DNA from: CAVTPU01 sp963736695
Lineage (GTDB): Bacteria; Actinomycetota; Actinomycetes; Mycobacteriales; Micromonosporaceae
DNA length: 64,000 bases
Direction: 5' to 3'
NCBI GenBank assembly: GCA_963736695.1
Contig: CAVTPU010000004.1
Span: 310,001 to 374,000 of the forward strand
Shown: positions 1-8,588 of the stretch, piece after piece
How the letters are laid out: every line of letters begins with the position of its first letter
Numbering within the stretch: the stretch's first letter is position 1
Translations under genes and position numbers: made by a program
Notes under the pieces: generated by a model
The model's database searches: none
Told to the model about the DNA's origin: nothing
Seen by the model: the letters and a program-made list of their open reading frames with translations, nothing else

Positions 1-826
1 CCGGCGCGGAACTGTTGACGCAGCAGGGCGTCGAAGAACCGGGCGCCGAAGAGTCGTCGGGGTGCACGAGCACCCGGGCGGCGCCGGTGACGATATAACG
101 CGGGCGGGGGCGGCGTGCGGTGATCGCCCGTTCGATCGTCTTCGCCACCGAGTCGGGTTCGGCGGCGAGCAGCCGGGACCGGTACGTCTCCTCGGTGACC
201 TTTCGGGAGGTCGCGGTGAGCGCGGCATAGGGACCGTCGGTCGGTGCGGAACCGGTGAGTGTGTCCGCGGCGGTCGTTCCGAATTCGGTGCGGATGGCGC
301 CCGGTTCGACGAGGACGACGTGGACGCCGAAGGGCGCGACTTCGAATCGAAGGGCGTCGCTGAGCGCCTCGACCGCGTATTTGCTCGCGTGGTAGTAGCC
401 GCCCGTGGGAAAGACGACTCGTCCGCCCATCGAGCTGACGTTGATGACACGGCCTCCCCTGGCGGCCCGCATGCCGGGCAGGACGATCTGCACGAGGCGG
501 GCCAGACCGAAGACGTTCGTGTCGAACTGGGCCCGTACCCGGTCGATCGGCACCTCCTCGATCGTGCCGTATTCGCCGTATCCGGCGTTGTTGACGAGCA
601 CGTCGACGTGGCCGTGTTCGGCCTCGACGGCTGCGACGGCGGCGGTCATCGACGACTCGTCGGTGACGTCGAGGGCGAGCACCCGGCAGCCGGCAGCGGC
701 GAGGTCGACGAGCGTCTCCACACGGCGGGCCGTGGCATAGACGGTCAGGTCGCGGCGGCGGGCGAGGCGCGCCGCCGTGGCCCGGCCGATGCCCGAGGAG
801 CAGCCGGTGATGAGAACTGTGGTCAT
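1..826 (-). CDS. Short-chain dehydrogenase/reductase, 3' end beyond window, apparent frameshift
   Basis: Classical SDR oxidoreductase using NAD(P). The start ATG is at 824-826. From it read the nucleotide-binding motif TGCSSGIG (residues 7-14), NNAGYG, the catalytic serine in NVSSMGG and YxxxK in YYHASK. The reading frame loses similarity after RVLVH. The usual SDR tail (RLFGARFFDALLRQQF) continues in another frame from about position 60 to the window edge. Adding one C to the C4 run at 59-62 joins the two parts. The gene lies 26 bp downstream of a TetR gene on the same strand, so it is probably controlled by that regulator. Substrate unknown. Confidence 0.85.
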   Translation of the reverse strand, partial: MTTVLITGCSSGIGRATAARLARRRDLTVYATARRVETLVDLAAAGCRVLALDVTDESSMTAAVAAVEAEHGHVDVLVNNAGYGEYGTIEEVPIDRVRAQFDTNVFGLARLVQIVLPGMRAARGGRVINVSSMGGRVVFPTGGYYHASKYAVEALSDALRFEVAPFGVHVVLVEPGAIRTEFGTTAADTLTGSAPTDGPYAALTATSRKVTEETYRSRLLAAEPDSVAKTIERAITARRPRPRYIVTGAARVLVHPDDSSAPGSSTPCCVNSSAP

Positions 827-852
827 GTGGGGGTCTCTTCCGTCAGTGGGGG

Positions 853-1446
853 TCAGGGTGTGGATGTGGGGACGCTGGTGGCGGCGAGTCCGGCGACGAG
901 CAGTGCGACGCCGTTGCGTAGCCGTTCCCGGGGCAGGTGCGGATCGCTGAGGTCGGCCTCGAGACCCCGGGTGAGGGCGAAGGCCAGTTCGGCGACCTCG
1001 CGGGCGCCGGCGGCGCTGATCACCAGTCCGGCGTCGGCGCCCGCGTCACTGATGGTCTGGACAAGCAGTTCGGTCATCGCCGTGGTGAAGGCACGCTCCA
1101 GGTCGGCGGAGATCCGGGAGGTCTCGCCGATGAGTTCGGGCGCGTGCGGGCTTTCGGTGCAGATCTGTTGAGTCAGGCACAGTTTGACGGCGAGGATCCG
1201 GTCCATTCGCTGTGCGAGGGTGCCGTCCGCGTCAGCCGCGACGCGCGCGTTCATGAGCGTGGTGTCGAAGATGCGGAAGGCGAGCCGCCGGAAGGCGTCC
1301 TCCTTGTTGCGGACGTACTGATAGACCGCCGGTCGGGACATGCCGGCCGCGGCCGCGATGTCGTCCATCGTGGTTCTGCGGATGCCATGCCGGATGAAGC
1401 AGTGATAGGCCGCGTCGAGGATGCGCTCCACCCGCTCATCAGACAT
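853..1446 (-). CDS. TetR/AcrR family transcriptional regulator
   Basis: A 197-aa repressor. The N-terminal helix-turn-helix (residues about 8-54, with TTMDDIAAAAGMSRPAVYQY) is typical. The C-terminal ligand-binding part is not assignable to a ligand. It is the first gene of a two-gene unit with the SDR downstream (26 bp gap). The promoter abuts the ATG (TTGACA, 17 bp, AGAATT, 6 nt to the start), so the transcript should be leaderless. Inverted repeats overlap this promoter, which suggests autoregulation. Family call is firm; regulated function is inferred from the neighbour only. Confidence 0.9.
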   Translation of the reverse strand: MSDERVERILDAAYHCFIRHGIRRTTMDDIAAAAGMSRPAVYQYVRNKEDAFRRLAFRIFDTTLMNARVAADADGTLAQRMDRILAVKLCLTQQICTESPHAPELIGETSRISADLERAFTTAMTELLVQTISDAGADAGLVISAAGAREVAELAFALTRGLEADLSDPHLPRERLRNGVALLVAGLAATSVPTSTP

Positions 1447-1482
1447 GCTGACAATTCTTGACCAGATCGTCAGTTTGTCAAG
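1447..1482 (-). promoter_or_regulatory. Leaderless promoter and probable TetR operator
   Basis: On the minus strand TTGACA (1481-1476), a 17-bp spacer and AGAATT (1458-1453) end 6 nt before the ATG of the TetR gene. Two interleaved inverted repeats cover it: CTTGAC at 1457-1462 with GTCAAG at 1477-1482, and CTGAC at 1448-1452 with GTCAG at 1469-1473. The overlap with both promoter boxes fits an autoregulatory operator. Binding is inferred. Confidence 0.6.
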
Positions 1483-1595
1483 GCCCGGGTTGTCACCTCC
1501 AGATCACCACCCCCACGCGCCCGGGCGACGACGTTGACAACCACATAGACTGTGCGGCGTCCTCATGGCCCGATCCCACAGCGGAGGCACCGCGC

Positions 1596-3389
1596 ATGGC
1601 GCCTAACGACCGTCCCGCCAGCGTTCGGTCGCACCGGCGCGGTCGACCGAGACGCCGCTACCAAATCAAACGATGGATGACGATCACCACCGTCCTCGTT
1701 CTCATCGCCGCCGGACTCACCACCGGCGCCATCTACCTCGTCGACACCCGATGCTCCGCGACAGTCACCGCCACAATCGTCGCGACCCCCCGACTCGAAG
1801 ACATCCTTCGCCAGGTCGCACAGGACTGGAACACCACCAACCCGACAGTCGACAACACCTGTGCGAACGTGACCGTCACCGCCAAAGAATCGGCCACCGT
1901 CGCCACCGCGCTCGCCGACGAATGGGACACCGCCGCCGGTCCGGCACCCGACGTCTGGATTCCCGACTCCAGCGCCTGGGCGCGCAAAGCCTCCGTCGAC
2001 CCGGACGCCGAACGGCTCCTGCCCGACCGGCAACCGAGCCTTGCCCGCACCCCGACCGTCGTCGCGATGCCCAAACAACTGGCGGACGCCGCCGCTCTGC
2101 CCCAGACTCCCCTGACCTGGCGGCAGATCATCGCCCGGATGAACGCCGCCGGCGGATGGGGCTCCTACGACCACAAGGAGTGGGGCGAGTTCAAGGTCGG
2201 CCTGTCCGATCCGCAGACCTCCACCGCCGGGCTGCTCGCCCTCCTGTCGATCTCCGACACCGATGAGGACGGCGACATCAGCAAAGCCGAGCAGGCCGCG
2301 CTGGTCAGTCTCCGCACCGCCATCAAGGTCCGAGCCGGCAGCACGGACGAATTCCTCGCCGGGTTACGCAACGCGTCCGGGCAGGGCGCGTCGAAGGCCC
2401 TGACCTACATATCCGCGTTCCCCGTGCTCGAACAGGACGTCGTCGCCTACAACACCGCGAAGCCCACAACTCCACTGGTGGCTGTCTATCCGAAGGACGG
2501 CACCGCCGAGGCCGACTTTCCCTATCTGGTCCTCAACGCGCCATGGGCGACCACACAACGCCAACGCGTCGCCGCCGCGTTCCTCGCCCACCTGCGCGGC
2601 GAGTCCGGGCGGGCCGCGTTCCTCGCCGCCGGACTGCGCGACAGCAACCGTACGGCTGGTTCGGTCATCAACGACGACAACGGGGTTCGCGCGAAACTCA
2701 CCACCCTCCCCCGCGTCTATCTGCTGCCCGAATCGGTGCAGCACGCCGCCGCGGCGTGGACCGCCATCACCCGCCCCACCAACGTGCTCTTCCTCTTCGA
2801 CACATCCGGGTCGATGGCCGACACCGTCGCCGGCACCGGCAAGAGCCGACTCGACCTCACCAAGGCCGCCGCTCTCGACGCGTTGCGGCTCTTCGACGAC
2901 ACCGCGAAAGTCGGAATCTGGTCCTTCGCCCCGTTCGAAAGCGGCGACGACAACCTCAGCGTGCTGCCGATGACGCCCCTCGGAAGTCTCACCGGCGAGA
3001 AGACCCATCGGGAACTGGTCAACGCCGCCGTCAAGGACCTGCGCGTCGACGGGCGCCCCGGCCTTTTTCGGCCGGTGCAGGCCGCGTGTCAGGAGGCGCG
3101 GCGCCGCTATCAAGCCGGATCGGCCAACCTCGTGTTGCTGCTCACTGACGGATCCGCCGCCGACAACGGTGGCCCGCTGAACCTCGCCGAGCTGGTCTCC
3201 GACCTCAAGAGCACGTGCGGCGCCGACGACAATCCGGTGTCCGTCGTCACCATCGGCCTCGGCGGAGACGCCAACTCAGACGTCCTGCGCCAAATCTCTG
3301 CCGCGACCAAGGCCCCGAGCTATTCGTCGCCCACATCATTCGACATCAGCCAAGTGGTGCTCACCGCGTTGTTCTCCCCCACTCTGTGA
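1596..3389 (+). CDS. Membrane-anchored solute-binding-like protein with VWA domain
   Basis: About 597 aa. ATG 1596 is preferred over upstream starts because GGAGG at 1583-1587 is 8 nt away. A basic N-terminus (RGRPRRRYQIKRW) is followed by one transmembrane segment (about residues 30-50). The middle part resembles an extracellular solute-binding protein. The C-terminal von Willebrand factor A domain has the MIDAS motif DTSGS and a later LLLTDGS. An EF-hand-like loop (DTDEDGDISKAE, 2256-2291) lies between the parts. Likely faces the cell exterior and binds divalent metal. The ligand is unknown. It is divergent from the TetR gene and followed by a hairpin repeat. Confidence 0.8.
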   Translation: MAPNDRPASVRSHRRGRPRRRYQIKRWMTITTVLVLIAAGLTTGAIYLVDTRCSATVTATIVATPRLEDILRQVAQDWNTTNPTVDNTCANVTVTAKESATVATALADEWDTAAGPAPDVWIPDSSAWARKASVDPDAERLLPDRQPSLARTPTVVAMPKQLADAAALPQTPLTWRQIIARMNAAGGWGSYDHKEWGEFKVGLSDPQTSTAGLLALLSISDTDEDGDISKAEQAALVSLRTAIKVRAGSTDEFLAGLRNASGQGASKALTYISAFPVLEQDVVAYNTAKPTTPLVAVYPKDGTAEADFPYLVLNAPWATTQRQRVAAAFLAHLRGESGRAAFLAAGLRDSNRTAGSVINDDNGVRAKLTTLPRVYLLPESVQHAAAAWTAITRPTNVLFLFDTSGSMADTVAGTGKSRLDLTKAAALDALRLFDDTAKVGIWSFAPFESGDDNLSVLPMTPLGSLTGEKTHRELVNAAVKDLRVDGRPGLFRPVQAACQEARRRYQAGSANLVLLLTDGSAADNGGPLNLAELVSDLKSTCGADDNPVSVVTIGLGGDANSDVLRQISAATKAPSYSSPTSFDISQVVLTALFSPTL

Positions 3390-3412
3390 CCCCCTTCAAC
3401 CCGCGCCCCAAC

Positions 3413-3478
3413 GCGCGATCATGACAACTAGCTTCATGATCGCGCCCTCGAGCAGTCACATAGCTTCATGATCGCGCC
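3413..3478 (+). terminator. Hairpin with duplicated 3' arm
   Basis: GCGCGATCATGA (3413-3424) pairs perfectly with TCATGATCGCGC (3434-3445), loop 9 nt. The right arm is part of an 18-bp sequence at 3429-3446 that is repeated exactly at 3461-3478. The left arm can therefore pair with either copy. It lies 23 bp after the VWA gene, so termination is a likely role. There is no U-run. Confidence 0.55.
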
Positions 3479-3542
3479 GAAGGAGTAGTGTGCGTCATTG
3501 GTCATCGCGACCACGACATCACACCACCCGGAGCTGTTTCCC

Positions 3543-3746
3543 ATGTGTGACCACCAGCCACCCTGCCCCACCGCCGACGCCCCCGACCGGGAAGCCGCGC
3601 GAGTCACCGCCTGTCACCCCGAACAGGGGTGGAGCCTTCTCTGCAACGGAGTGATCCTCTTCGAGGACACCGGCGAAATCCTCCCCGACGGCAGCACCAT
3701 CAACCCCCACCGAGGCCCCGCCCCGCACACCCTCATCACCGCCTGA
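3543..3746 (+). CDS. DUF5999 family small protein
   Basis: A 67-aa protein beginning MCDHQPPCPTADAPDREAA, with HPEQGWSLLCNGVILFEDTG in the centre. This matches the DUF5999 family found widely in actinobacteria, which has no known biochemical role. The start at 3543 is chosen because family members begin at MC(x)HQPPCP. An upstream in-frame ATG at 3498 would add an unrelated leader. The N-terminal CxxxxxC and CHPE/LLCN cysteines might bind metal; this is inference. Confidence 0.8.
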   Translation: MCDHQPPCPTADAPDREAARVTACHPEQGWSLLCNGVILFEDTGEILPDGSTINPHRGPAPHTLITA

Positions 3747-3846
3747 CCCACCCCGGCCCGCCAACAAACCGGGCAAGGTCACAGGCATGAGGCCCGGCGC
3801 CGCGACAACCACTCCCGCGTCACCACACCGGGCCACCCATCGTCAA

Positions 3847-6690
3847 TCAGTCACACACGCACACCAGATTCCGGTCACCGAAAGCACCATCGATACGCCG
3901 CACCGGTGACCAATACTTCGCTGCCGCGTCCACCCCACCCGGATACGCCGCCACCGACCGCGAATACGCGTGATCCCACTCGTCGGCCGACACCATCGCC
4001 GCCGTATGCGGAGCGTTGACCAGCGGATTGTCCCCCGCCGGCCACACACCCGCCGCCACCGCGTCGATCTCCCCACGAATCGCGATCATCGCCTCACAGA
4101 ACCGGTCCAACTCCCCCAGGTCCTCCGACTCGGTCGGCTCGACCATCAACGTGCCCGCCACCGGAAACGACATCGTCGGCGCGTGGAACCCATAATCGAT
4201 GAGCCGCTTCGCGACATCATCCACACTGACCCCACTCGCCTTACTGATCGCCCGCAAATCCAAGATGCACTCGTGCGCAACCAAACCCTTGTTGCCCGCA
4301 TAAAGCACCGGATAATGCTCCCGCAACCGGGCCGCCACATAGTTCGCCGCGAGCACCGCCACACCAGTCGCCCGCGCCAACCCGTCGGGCCCCATCAACC
4401 GCAGATACGCCCACGAGATCGGCAGAATCCCCGCCGACCCGAACGGCGCCGCCGTCACCGCACCACCAGCCAACGCATCCTCAGGTGAGGCCACCACGTC
4501 ACGCCCCGGCAAAAACGGCGACAAGTGCTCCCGCACCGCCACCGGACCCACCCCCGGACCGCCCCCACCATGCGGAATGCAGAACGTCTTATGCAGATTC
4601 AAATGCGACACGTCAGCACCGAACCGCCCCGGCTTCGCGAACCCCACCAACGCGTTGAGATTCGCCCCATCGACATAGACCTGACCACCCGCGTCGTGCA
4701 CCGTCGCACACACCTCACCGATCGTGCGCTCATAAACCCCATGCGTCGACGGATACGTCACCATCACCGCCGCGAGCCGGTCCCGATGCTCCTCCACCCG
4801 CCGACCCAAATCGACGAGATCAACATTGCCGTCACCATCACACGCGACCACGACCACCCGCATACCCGCCATCGCCGCGCTCGCCGCGTTCGTCCCGTGC
4901 GCGCTCGACGGAATCAGGCACACATCACGATGCTCGTCACCACGCGACCGGTGATAACCCCGGATCGCCAACAACCCGGCCAGCTCCCCCTGCGATCCGG
5001 CATTGGGCGTGACACTCACCGCGTCATAACCGGTGATCTCCGCGAGCCACGCCTCCAGAGCCGCGACCAGCTCGGCGTACCCCTGAACCTGGTCGGCGGG
5101 CGCGAACGGGTGAATGTCGGCCCACTGCGGCCAACTCACCGGCTCCATCTCCGTGGTCGCGTTGAGTTTCATCGTGCACGACCCGAGCGGAATCATCCCC
5201 CGATCCAACGCATAGTCCTTGTCAGCCAACGACCGCAGATAACGCAGCATCGCCGTCTCACTGTGATACGAGTTGAACACCCGATGGGTCAAATATCCGC
5301 TCGTACGCCGCAGCGGCTGCCCACCATCGAGCAACGGCGCCACCACACCCCCGTCCGCCCCGACCGGCTGCGCCCCGAACGCCGCCAACACCAGACCCAC
5401 ATGCTCATCGGTGGTCGTCTCATCACACGACACCCCGACCCGGTCGGCGTCGACACGACGCACGTTCACCCCCAGACCCGCCGCCGCGGCGACCACCCCA
5501 TCAGCCCCACCCGGCACCCGCACGGTGAGCGTGTCGAAGAAGACACCCGTCTCCACGACCAACCCCACAGCCCGCAACCCCGCCGCGACCCGCGCCGCCA
5601 TCAGATGCACCCGCTCAGCGATCCCCCGCAACCCGACCGGCCCGTGATACACCGCATACATGCCCGCCATCACGGCGAGCAGCACCTGCGCGGTGCAGAT
5701 GTTGCTCGTCGCCTTCTCCCGCCGAATGTGCTGCTCACGCGTCTGCAACGCCAACCGATACGCACTCGCCCCGGCCGCATCGCGGCTAACCCCGACCAAC
5801 CTGCCGGGCAACGACCGCTCCAACCCGGCCCGCACCGCCAAATAACCAGCGTGCGGACCACCGAAACCCATCGGCACACCAAACCGTTGGGCACTACCCG
5901 CAGCGATGTCAGCACCGATCTCACCGGGCGTGCGCAGCAGACACAACCCGAGCAGGTCGGCGGCGACAGTGACGAGCGCACCCCGCTCATGAGCCGCCGC
6001 GACGAGCGCACCATGATCACGCACCTCGCCACCCGTCCCCGGATACTGCACGTGCAGACCGAAGAACTCAGCCGGCAACCCAGCCGGATCGTCAACGTCG
6101 ACCAGCCGGACCTCGATGCCCAACGGTCGAGCCCGCGTCGCGATCACCGAAATCGTCTGCGGGAACGCGTCTCGGTCGACCAGATAAACCGCGCTCGCCG
6201 ACCGCGACGCCCGCCGAGCCAGGGTCATCGCCTCGGCGGCCGCGGTGGCCTCGTCGAGCATGCTGGCGTTGGCGACCGGCAGGCCGGTCAGATCACTGAT
6301 CATGGTCTGAAACGTGAGCAACGCCTCCAACCGGCCCTGGCTGATCTCCGGCTGATACGGCGTGTACGCCGTATACCAGGCCGGGCTCTCCAACACGTTG
6401 CGCCGAATCACCGCGGGCGTGTGAGTGCCGTAATACCCCTGGCCGATCATCGACACGGCGACCATGTTGCGCGCGGCGAGCCCCCGCAGATCCGCGGTGA
6501 CCCGCGCCTCGGTGGCCGCGTCGGGCAGGTCGAGCGCGGCCCGCCAACGGATCGTCTCCGGAACGACGGCGTCCATCAGCTCATCAACCGACGCATAGCC
6601 GACCGCGTCGAGCATGCGCCGCTGTTCGTCGCCGCCCGGACCGATGTGTCGGCGGGCGAAGGGAACCTGGGGGGTGAGGTCGCCGGTCAT
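3847..6690 (-). CDS. gcvP: Glycine dehydrogenase (aminomethyl-transferring), P-protein
   Basis: A 947-aa P-protein of the glycine cleavage system. It decarboxylates glycine with pyridoxal phosphate and passes the aminomethyl group to lipoyl-GcvH. Length fits the fused single-chain form. The N-terminus has FARRHIGPG, and the PLP-lysine region NLHKTFCIPHGGGGPG lies in the C-terminal half. ATG 6690 has AAGGAG 8 nt upstream. The gene follows a glycine riboswitch and is separated from gcvH by several kilobases, as in the Rv1822-Rv1832 type of cluster. gcvT is not in the window. The plus strand here is strongly C-rich although the gene is on the minus strand. Confidence 0.97.
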   Translation of the reverse strand: MTGDLTPQVPFARRHIGPGGDEQRRMLDAVGYASVDELMDAVVPETIRWRAALDLPDAATEARVTADLRGLAARNMVAVSMIGQGYYGTHTPAVIRRNVLESPAWYTAYTPYQPEISQGRLEALLTFQTMISDLTGLPVANASMLDEATAAAEAMTLARRASRSASAVYLVDRDAFPQTISVIATRARPLGIEVRLVDVDDPAGLPAEFFGLHVQYPGTGGEVRDHGALVAAAHERGALVTVAADLLGLCLLRTPGEIGADIAAGSAQRFGVPMGFGGPHAGYLAVRAGLERSLPGRLVGVSRDAAGASAYRLALQTREQHIRREKATSNICTAQVLLAVMAGMYAVYHGPVGLRGIAERVHLMAARVAAGLRAVGLVVETGVFFDTLTVRVPGGADGVVAAAAGLGVNVRRVDADRVGVSCDETTTDEHVGLVLAAFGAQPVGADGGVVAPLLDGGQPLRRTSGYLTHRVFNSYHSETAMLRYLRSLADKDYALDRGMIPLGSCTMKLNATTEMEPVSWPQWADIHPFAPADQVQGYAELVAALEAWLAEITGYDAVSVTPNAGSQGELAGLLAIRGYHRSRGDEHRDVCLIPSSAHGTNAASAAMAGMRVVVVACDGDGNVDLVDLGRRVEEHRDRLAAVMVTYPSTHGVYERTIGEVCATVHDAGGQVYVDGANLNALVGFAKPGRFGADVSHLNLHKTFCIPHGGGGPGVGPVAVREHLSPFLPGRDVVASPEDALAGGAVTAAPFGSAGILPISWAYLRLMGPDGLARATGVAVLAANYVAARLREHYPVLYAGNKGLVAHECILDLRAISKASGVSVDDVAKRLIDYGFHAPTMSFPVAGTLMVEPTESEDLGELDRFCEAMIAIRGEIDAVAAGVWPAGDNPLVNAPHTAAMVSADEWDHAYSRSVAAYPGGVDAAAKYWSPVRRIDGAFGDRNLVCVCD

Positions 6691-6710
6691 GACAACTCCT
6701 TGACGTGGGA

Positions 6711-6902
6711 GAGGACGCTGCTATCCGTCCTCCCCCTCTGTCGCGCACTCCGGTTGTCGCGCCCTTCAGAGTGCTGCGGAACGCCGACACCGGTCACAGA
6801 CCGACGCCGTGCCCCGACCGACCGCGGTCCTGGTGCCTGAGAGGTTCCGGGGAGGAATTGCCCCTTCGGCGCCGCCGAAACGTCCGGCGGGCTCTCCCGC
6901 GT
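6711..6902 (-). promoter_or_regulatory. Glycine riboswitch, single aptamer, plus 3' hairpin
   Basis: Leader of gcvP. On the minus strand the conserved glycine-aptamer segments appear in order: GGGAGAG (6898-6892), GCCGAAGGGGCAA (6870-6858), CCTCTCAGGCA (6844-6834) followed by GGAC, and GACAGAGGGG (6742-6733). A 7-bp hairpin (GAGGACG at 6732-6726 with CGTCCTC at 6717-6711) lies between the aptamer and the AAGGAG ribosome site and is a candidate expression platform. I see only one aptamer, because just 42 nt remain before the ATG. Glycine should turn gcvP on. Confidence 0.9.
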
Positions 6903-6925
6903 GGGTTATGCCAGCTGCCCGACAC

Positions 6926-6973
6926 GCTACCAGTCGACGCGGGCCGCCACGGCGGCCCGCGTCGACTGGTAGC
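6926..6973 (-). terminator. 23-bp perfect inverted repeat, terminator-like
   Basis: Arms 6926-6948 and 6951-6973 are exact reverse complements (23 bp) around a 2-nt centre. It lies 28 bp past the stop of the XRE regulator and 24 bp before the gcvP riboswitch. It should insulate gcvP from readthrough. No U-run follows, as is common in actinobacteria. Confidence 0.75.
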
Positions 6974-7001
6974 TCGCGGTCTCACAACACGGCCACCAGC
7001 C

Positions 7002-8372
7002 TCACGTCGCGGCCACTCCCCCACGCAACTGGCCGATGGCCGCCGTGAGGTCACGCACATCACCACGCCCGTGATGACGTGTCGCCACCCGGGCCAACAG
7101 TTCGAGCCGGTCGGTGATCCGGCTCGAACGCAGCCGCGCCGCGAACGCCGTGGCCTGCTCGCCGACCCGCAGGGCCTGATCGACGCGCCCGCCGGCGAAC
7201 AACAGCGTGGCGAGAGTGATCAGTTCGAACGTGCGGCTGCGGTTCATCGTCTGGTCCCGCGAGGCGCTCGCGCGAATGAGTTGTTCGATGGCGTCGCCGC
7301 GTTGTGGTGTGGTGGCGTCGGGCAGGTTGGCGATAGCGGTCGCGCGAAGTGCCCGTAGTTCGGTGGTGTCGAAGAACTCCAACCATGCCGGGGTGTGCCC
7401 GGCGTCGGCGTGGGCGAAGTCGTCGCCGGCCCGGCCGACGCAGGCCATGGTTTGGCGGGTCTCGCCGAGCAACGCGTGCGCCCACGCCTCGTTGGCGTGC
7501 AGCATGGCGACCGCCCGTCCGTGTCCGGACTGTTGTGCGGAGAACAGGCCGAGTTGGAACAGGCGCAGGGCCTGTGGCGTCCACCGATGATGCAGGTTGA
7601 GTCGCCCCAGGCAATAGAGGGCCTTGGCGACCAGCGACGGTTCGTCGATGAATCGGGCGTGCTCGAGGGCCCGGGCGAAGTGTCGGCGTGCCGGTCCGGG
7701 CATTCCCGCGTCGAAGGATGTCCAGCCAGCCAGCAGGTGCAGGTCGGCAACGGCGACGTGCAACGCGTGGGCGACGGTGTCACCGCTGTGCGCGCGCAGC
7801 AGTTGTTGTGACCACGCGACCTGCGCGACGACGGCGTCGCGGCAGACCGAACCGCCGTATTCCCGATCGATCGCCCGCAGTTGGCCGGTGATGCCAGTGA
7901 GCCGCGCGACGTCGCTGAGTCCGATGTTTTCGGGTGCGGTGGTCCACGCGGGCGTGAACGGCTGCGCCCACGTGGCCGCGTCGACGGTGATGGTTCCGAC
8001 GGTGAGGCCGGCGAGCCGGGCGATGAGCCGGTTCGGATCGTCGTCGTCGGGTTCGGCGTCGGCGACGAGCGCGGCGGTGGCGTCGTCGTAGGCGAGGCCC
8101 AGCCGCCCCCGGGGCACGCCGAGTCCGTCGGCGATGCGGGTGAGCACGTCATATGAGACGACCTGGCGACCGCCGAGGATCTCGGAGATCTCTGACTGTG
8201 ACTGCCCGGTGAGCGACGCGATGCGTCGCTGGGTCACGCCGGCCCGCTGCATGAGCCGGAACACGACCGCGATGTCGCGTCCGGCGAGCGCGGCCCTCAT
8301 CTCTGGTTGTTGCCACAACGCCTGATCCAACCGCCGGTCCTGCGCGTGCCGGATCTGCCCCCCACTAACCAC
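7002..8372 (-). CDS. XRE-type regulator with helical-repeat C-terminal domain
   Basis: About 456 aa. GTG 8372 is chosen because GGGGAGG lies 5 nt upstream; an in-frame ATG at 8411 has no such site. The N-terminal helix-turn-helix reads RRIASLTGQSQSEISEILGG (residues about 48-67), a common actinobacterial regulator type. The remaining 350 residues are alpha-helical, with repeated blocks around ARRHFARALEHAR and ALRLFQLGLFSAQQSGH like TPR repeats that sense a peptide or partner. It is inserted between gcvP and the MerR gene of the conserved cluster. Target genes unknown. Confidence 0.75.
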   Translation of the reverse strand: MVSGGQIRHAQDRRLDQALWQQPEMRAALAGRDIAVVFRLMQRAGVTQRRIASLTGQSQSEISEILGGRQVVSYDVLTRIADGLGVPRGRLGLAYDDATAALVADAEPDDDDPNRLIARLAGLTVGTITVDAATWAQPFTPAWTTAPENIGLSDVARLTGITGQLRAIDREYGGSVCRDAVVAQVAWSQQLLRAHSGDTVAHALHVAVADLHLLAGWTSFDAGMPGPARRHFARALEHARFIDEPSLVAKALYCLGRLNLHHRWTPQALRLFQLGLFSAQQSGHGRAVAMLHANEAWAHALLGETRQTMACVGRAGDDFAHADAGHTPAWLEFFDTTELRALRATAIANLPDATTPQRGDAIEQLIRASASRDQTMNRSRTFELITLATLLFAGGRVDQALRVGEQATAFAARLRSSRITDRLELLARVATRHHGRGDVRDLTAAIGQLRGGVAAT

Positions 8373-8461
8373 GAGCACCTCCCCATAGGCCCATTCGAAC
8401 AATAGTTGCACAACAAAGAGATCAACAATCGCAGCCTACACGGCGCGTCTCCCCACCCCGG

Positions 8462-8510
8462 AACGTGATCGGCGCAGCCGATCACGTTTGTATTAGCCGA
8501 AACTATCGGC
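8462..8510. promoter_or_regulatory. Two dyads in the divergent intergenic region
   Basis: AACGTGATCGGC (8462-8473) and GCCGATCACGTT (8477-8488) form a 12-bp dyad with a 3-nt centre. A second dyad, GCCGA (8496-8500) and TCGGC (8506-8510), follows. They lie between the divergent XRE gene (start 8372) and the small gene starting at 8589, so operator sites are plausible. A hairpin in RNA is the alternative. Confidence 0.4.
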
Positions 8511-8588
8511 GGTGACGCTGGGGGGCGCGGCTGGCTTCGGGTCACGATGAGGCCTTCTCGACACGGTCGATGAGGCTTGGAGTCTTAT

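Noticed and set aside
62..1171. A 369-codon plus-strand frame over the SDR/TetR genes
   Set aside because: Antisense shadow with no conserved features; the minus-strand SDR and TetR motifs are clear.
4525..6840. A 771-codon plus-strand open frame opposite gcvP
   Set aside because: It is an Arg/His/Pro-rich shadow caused by the C-rich plus strand; gcvP on the minus strand is fully conserved.
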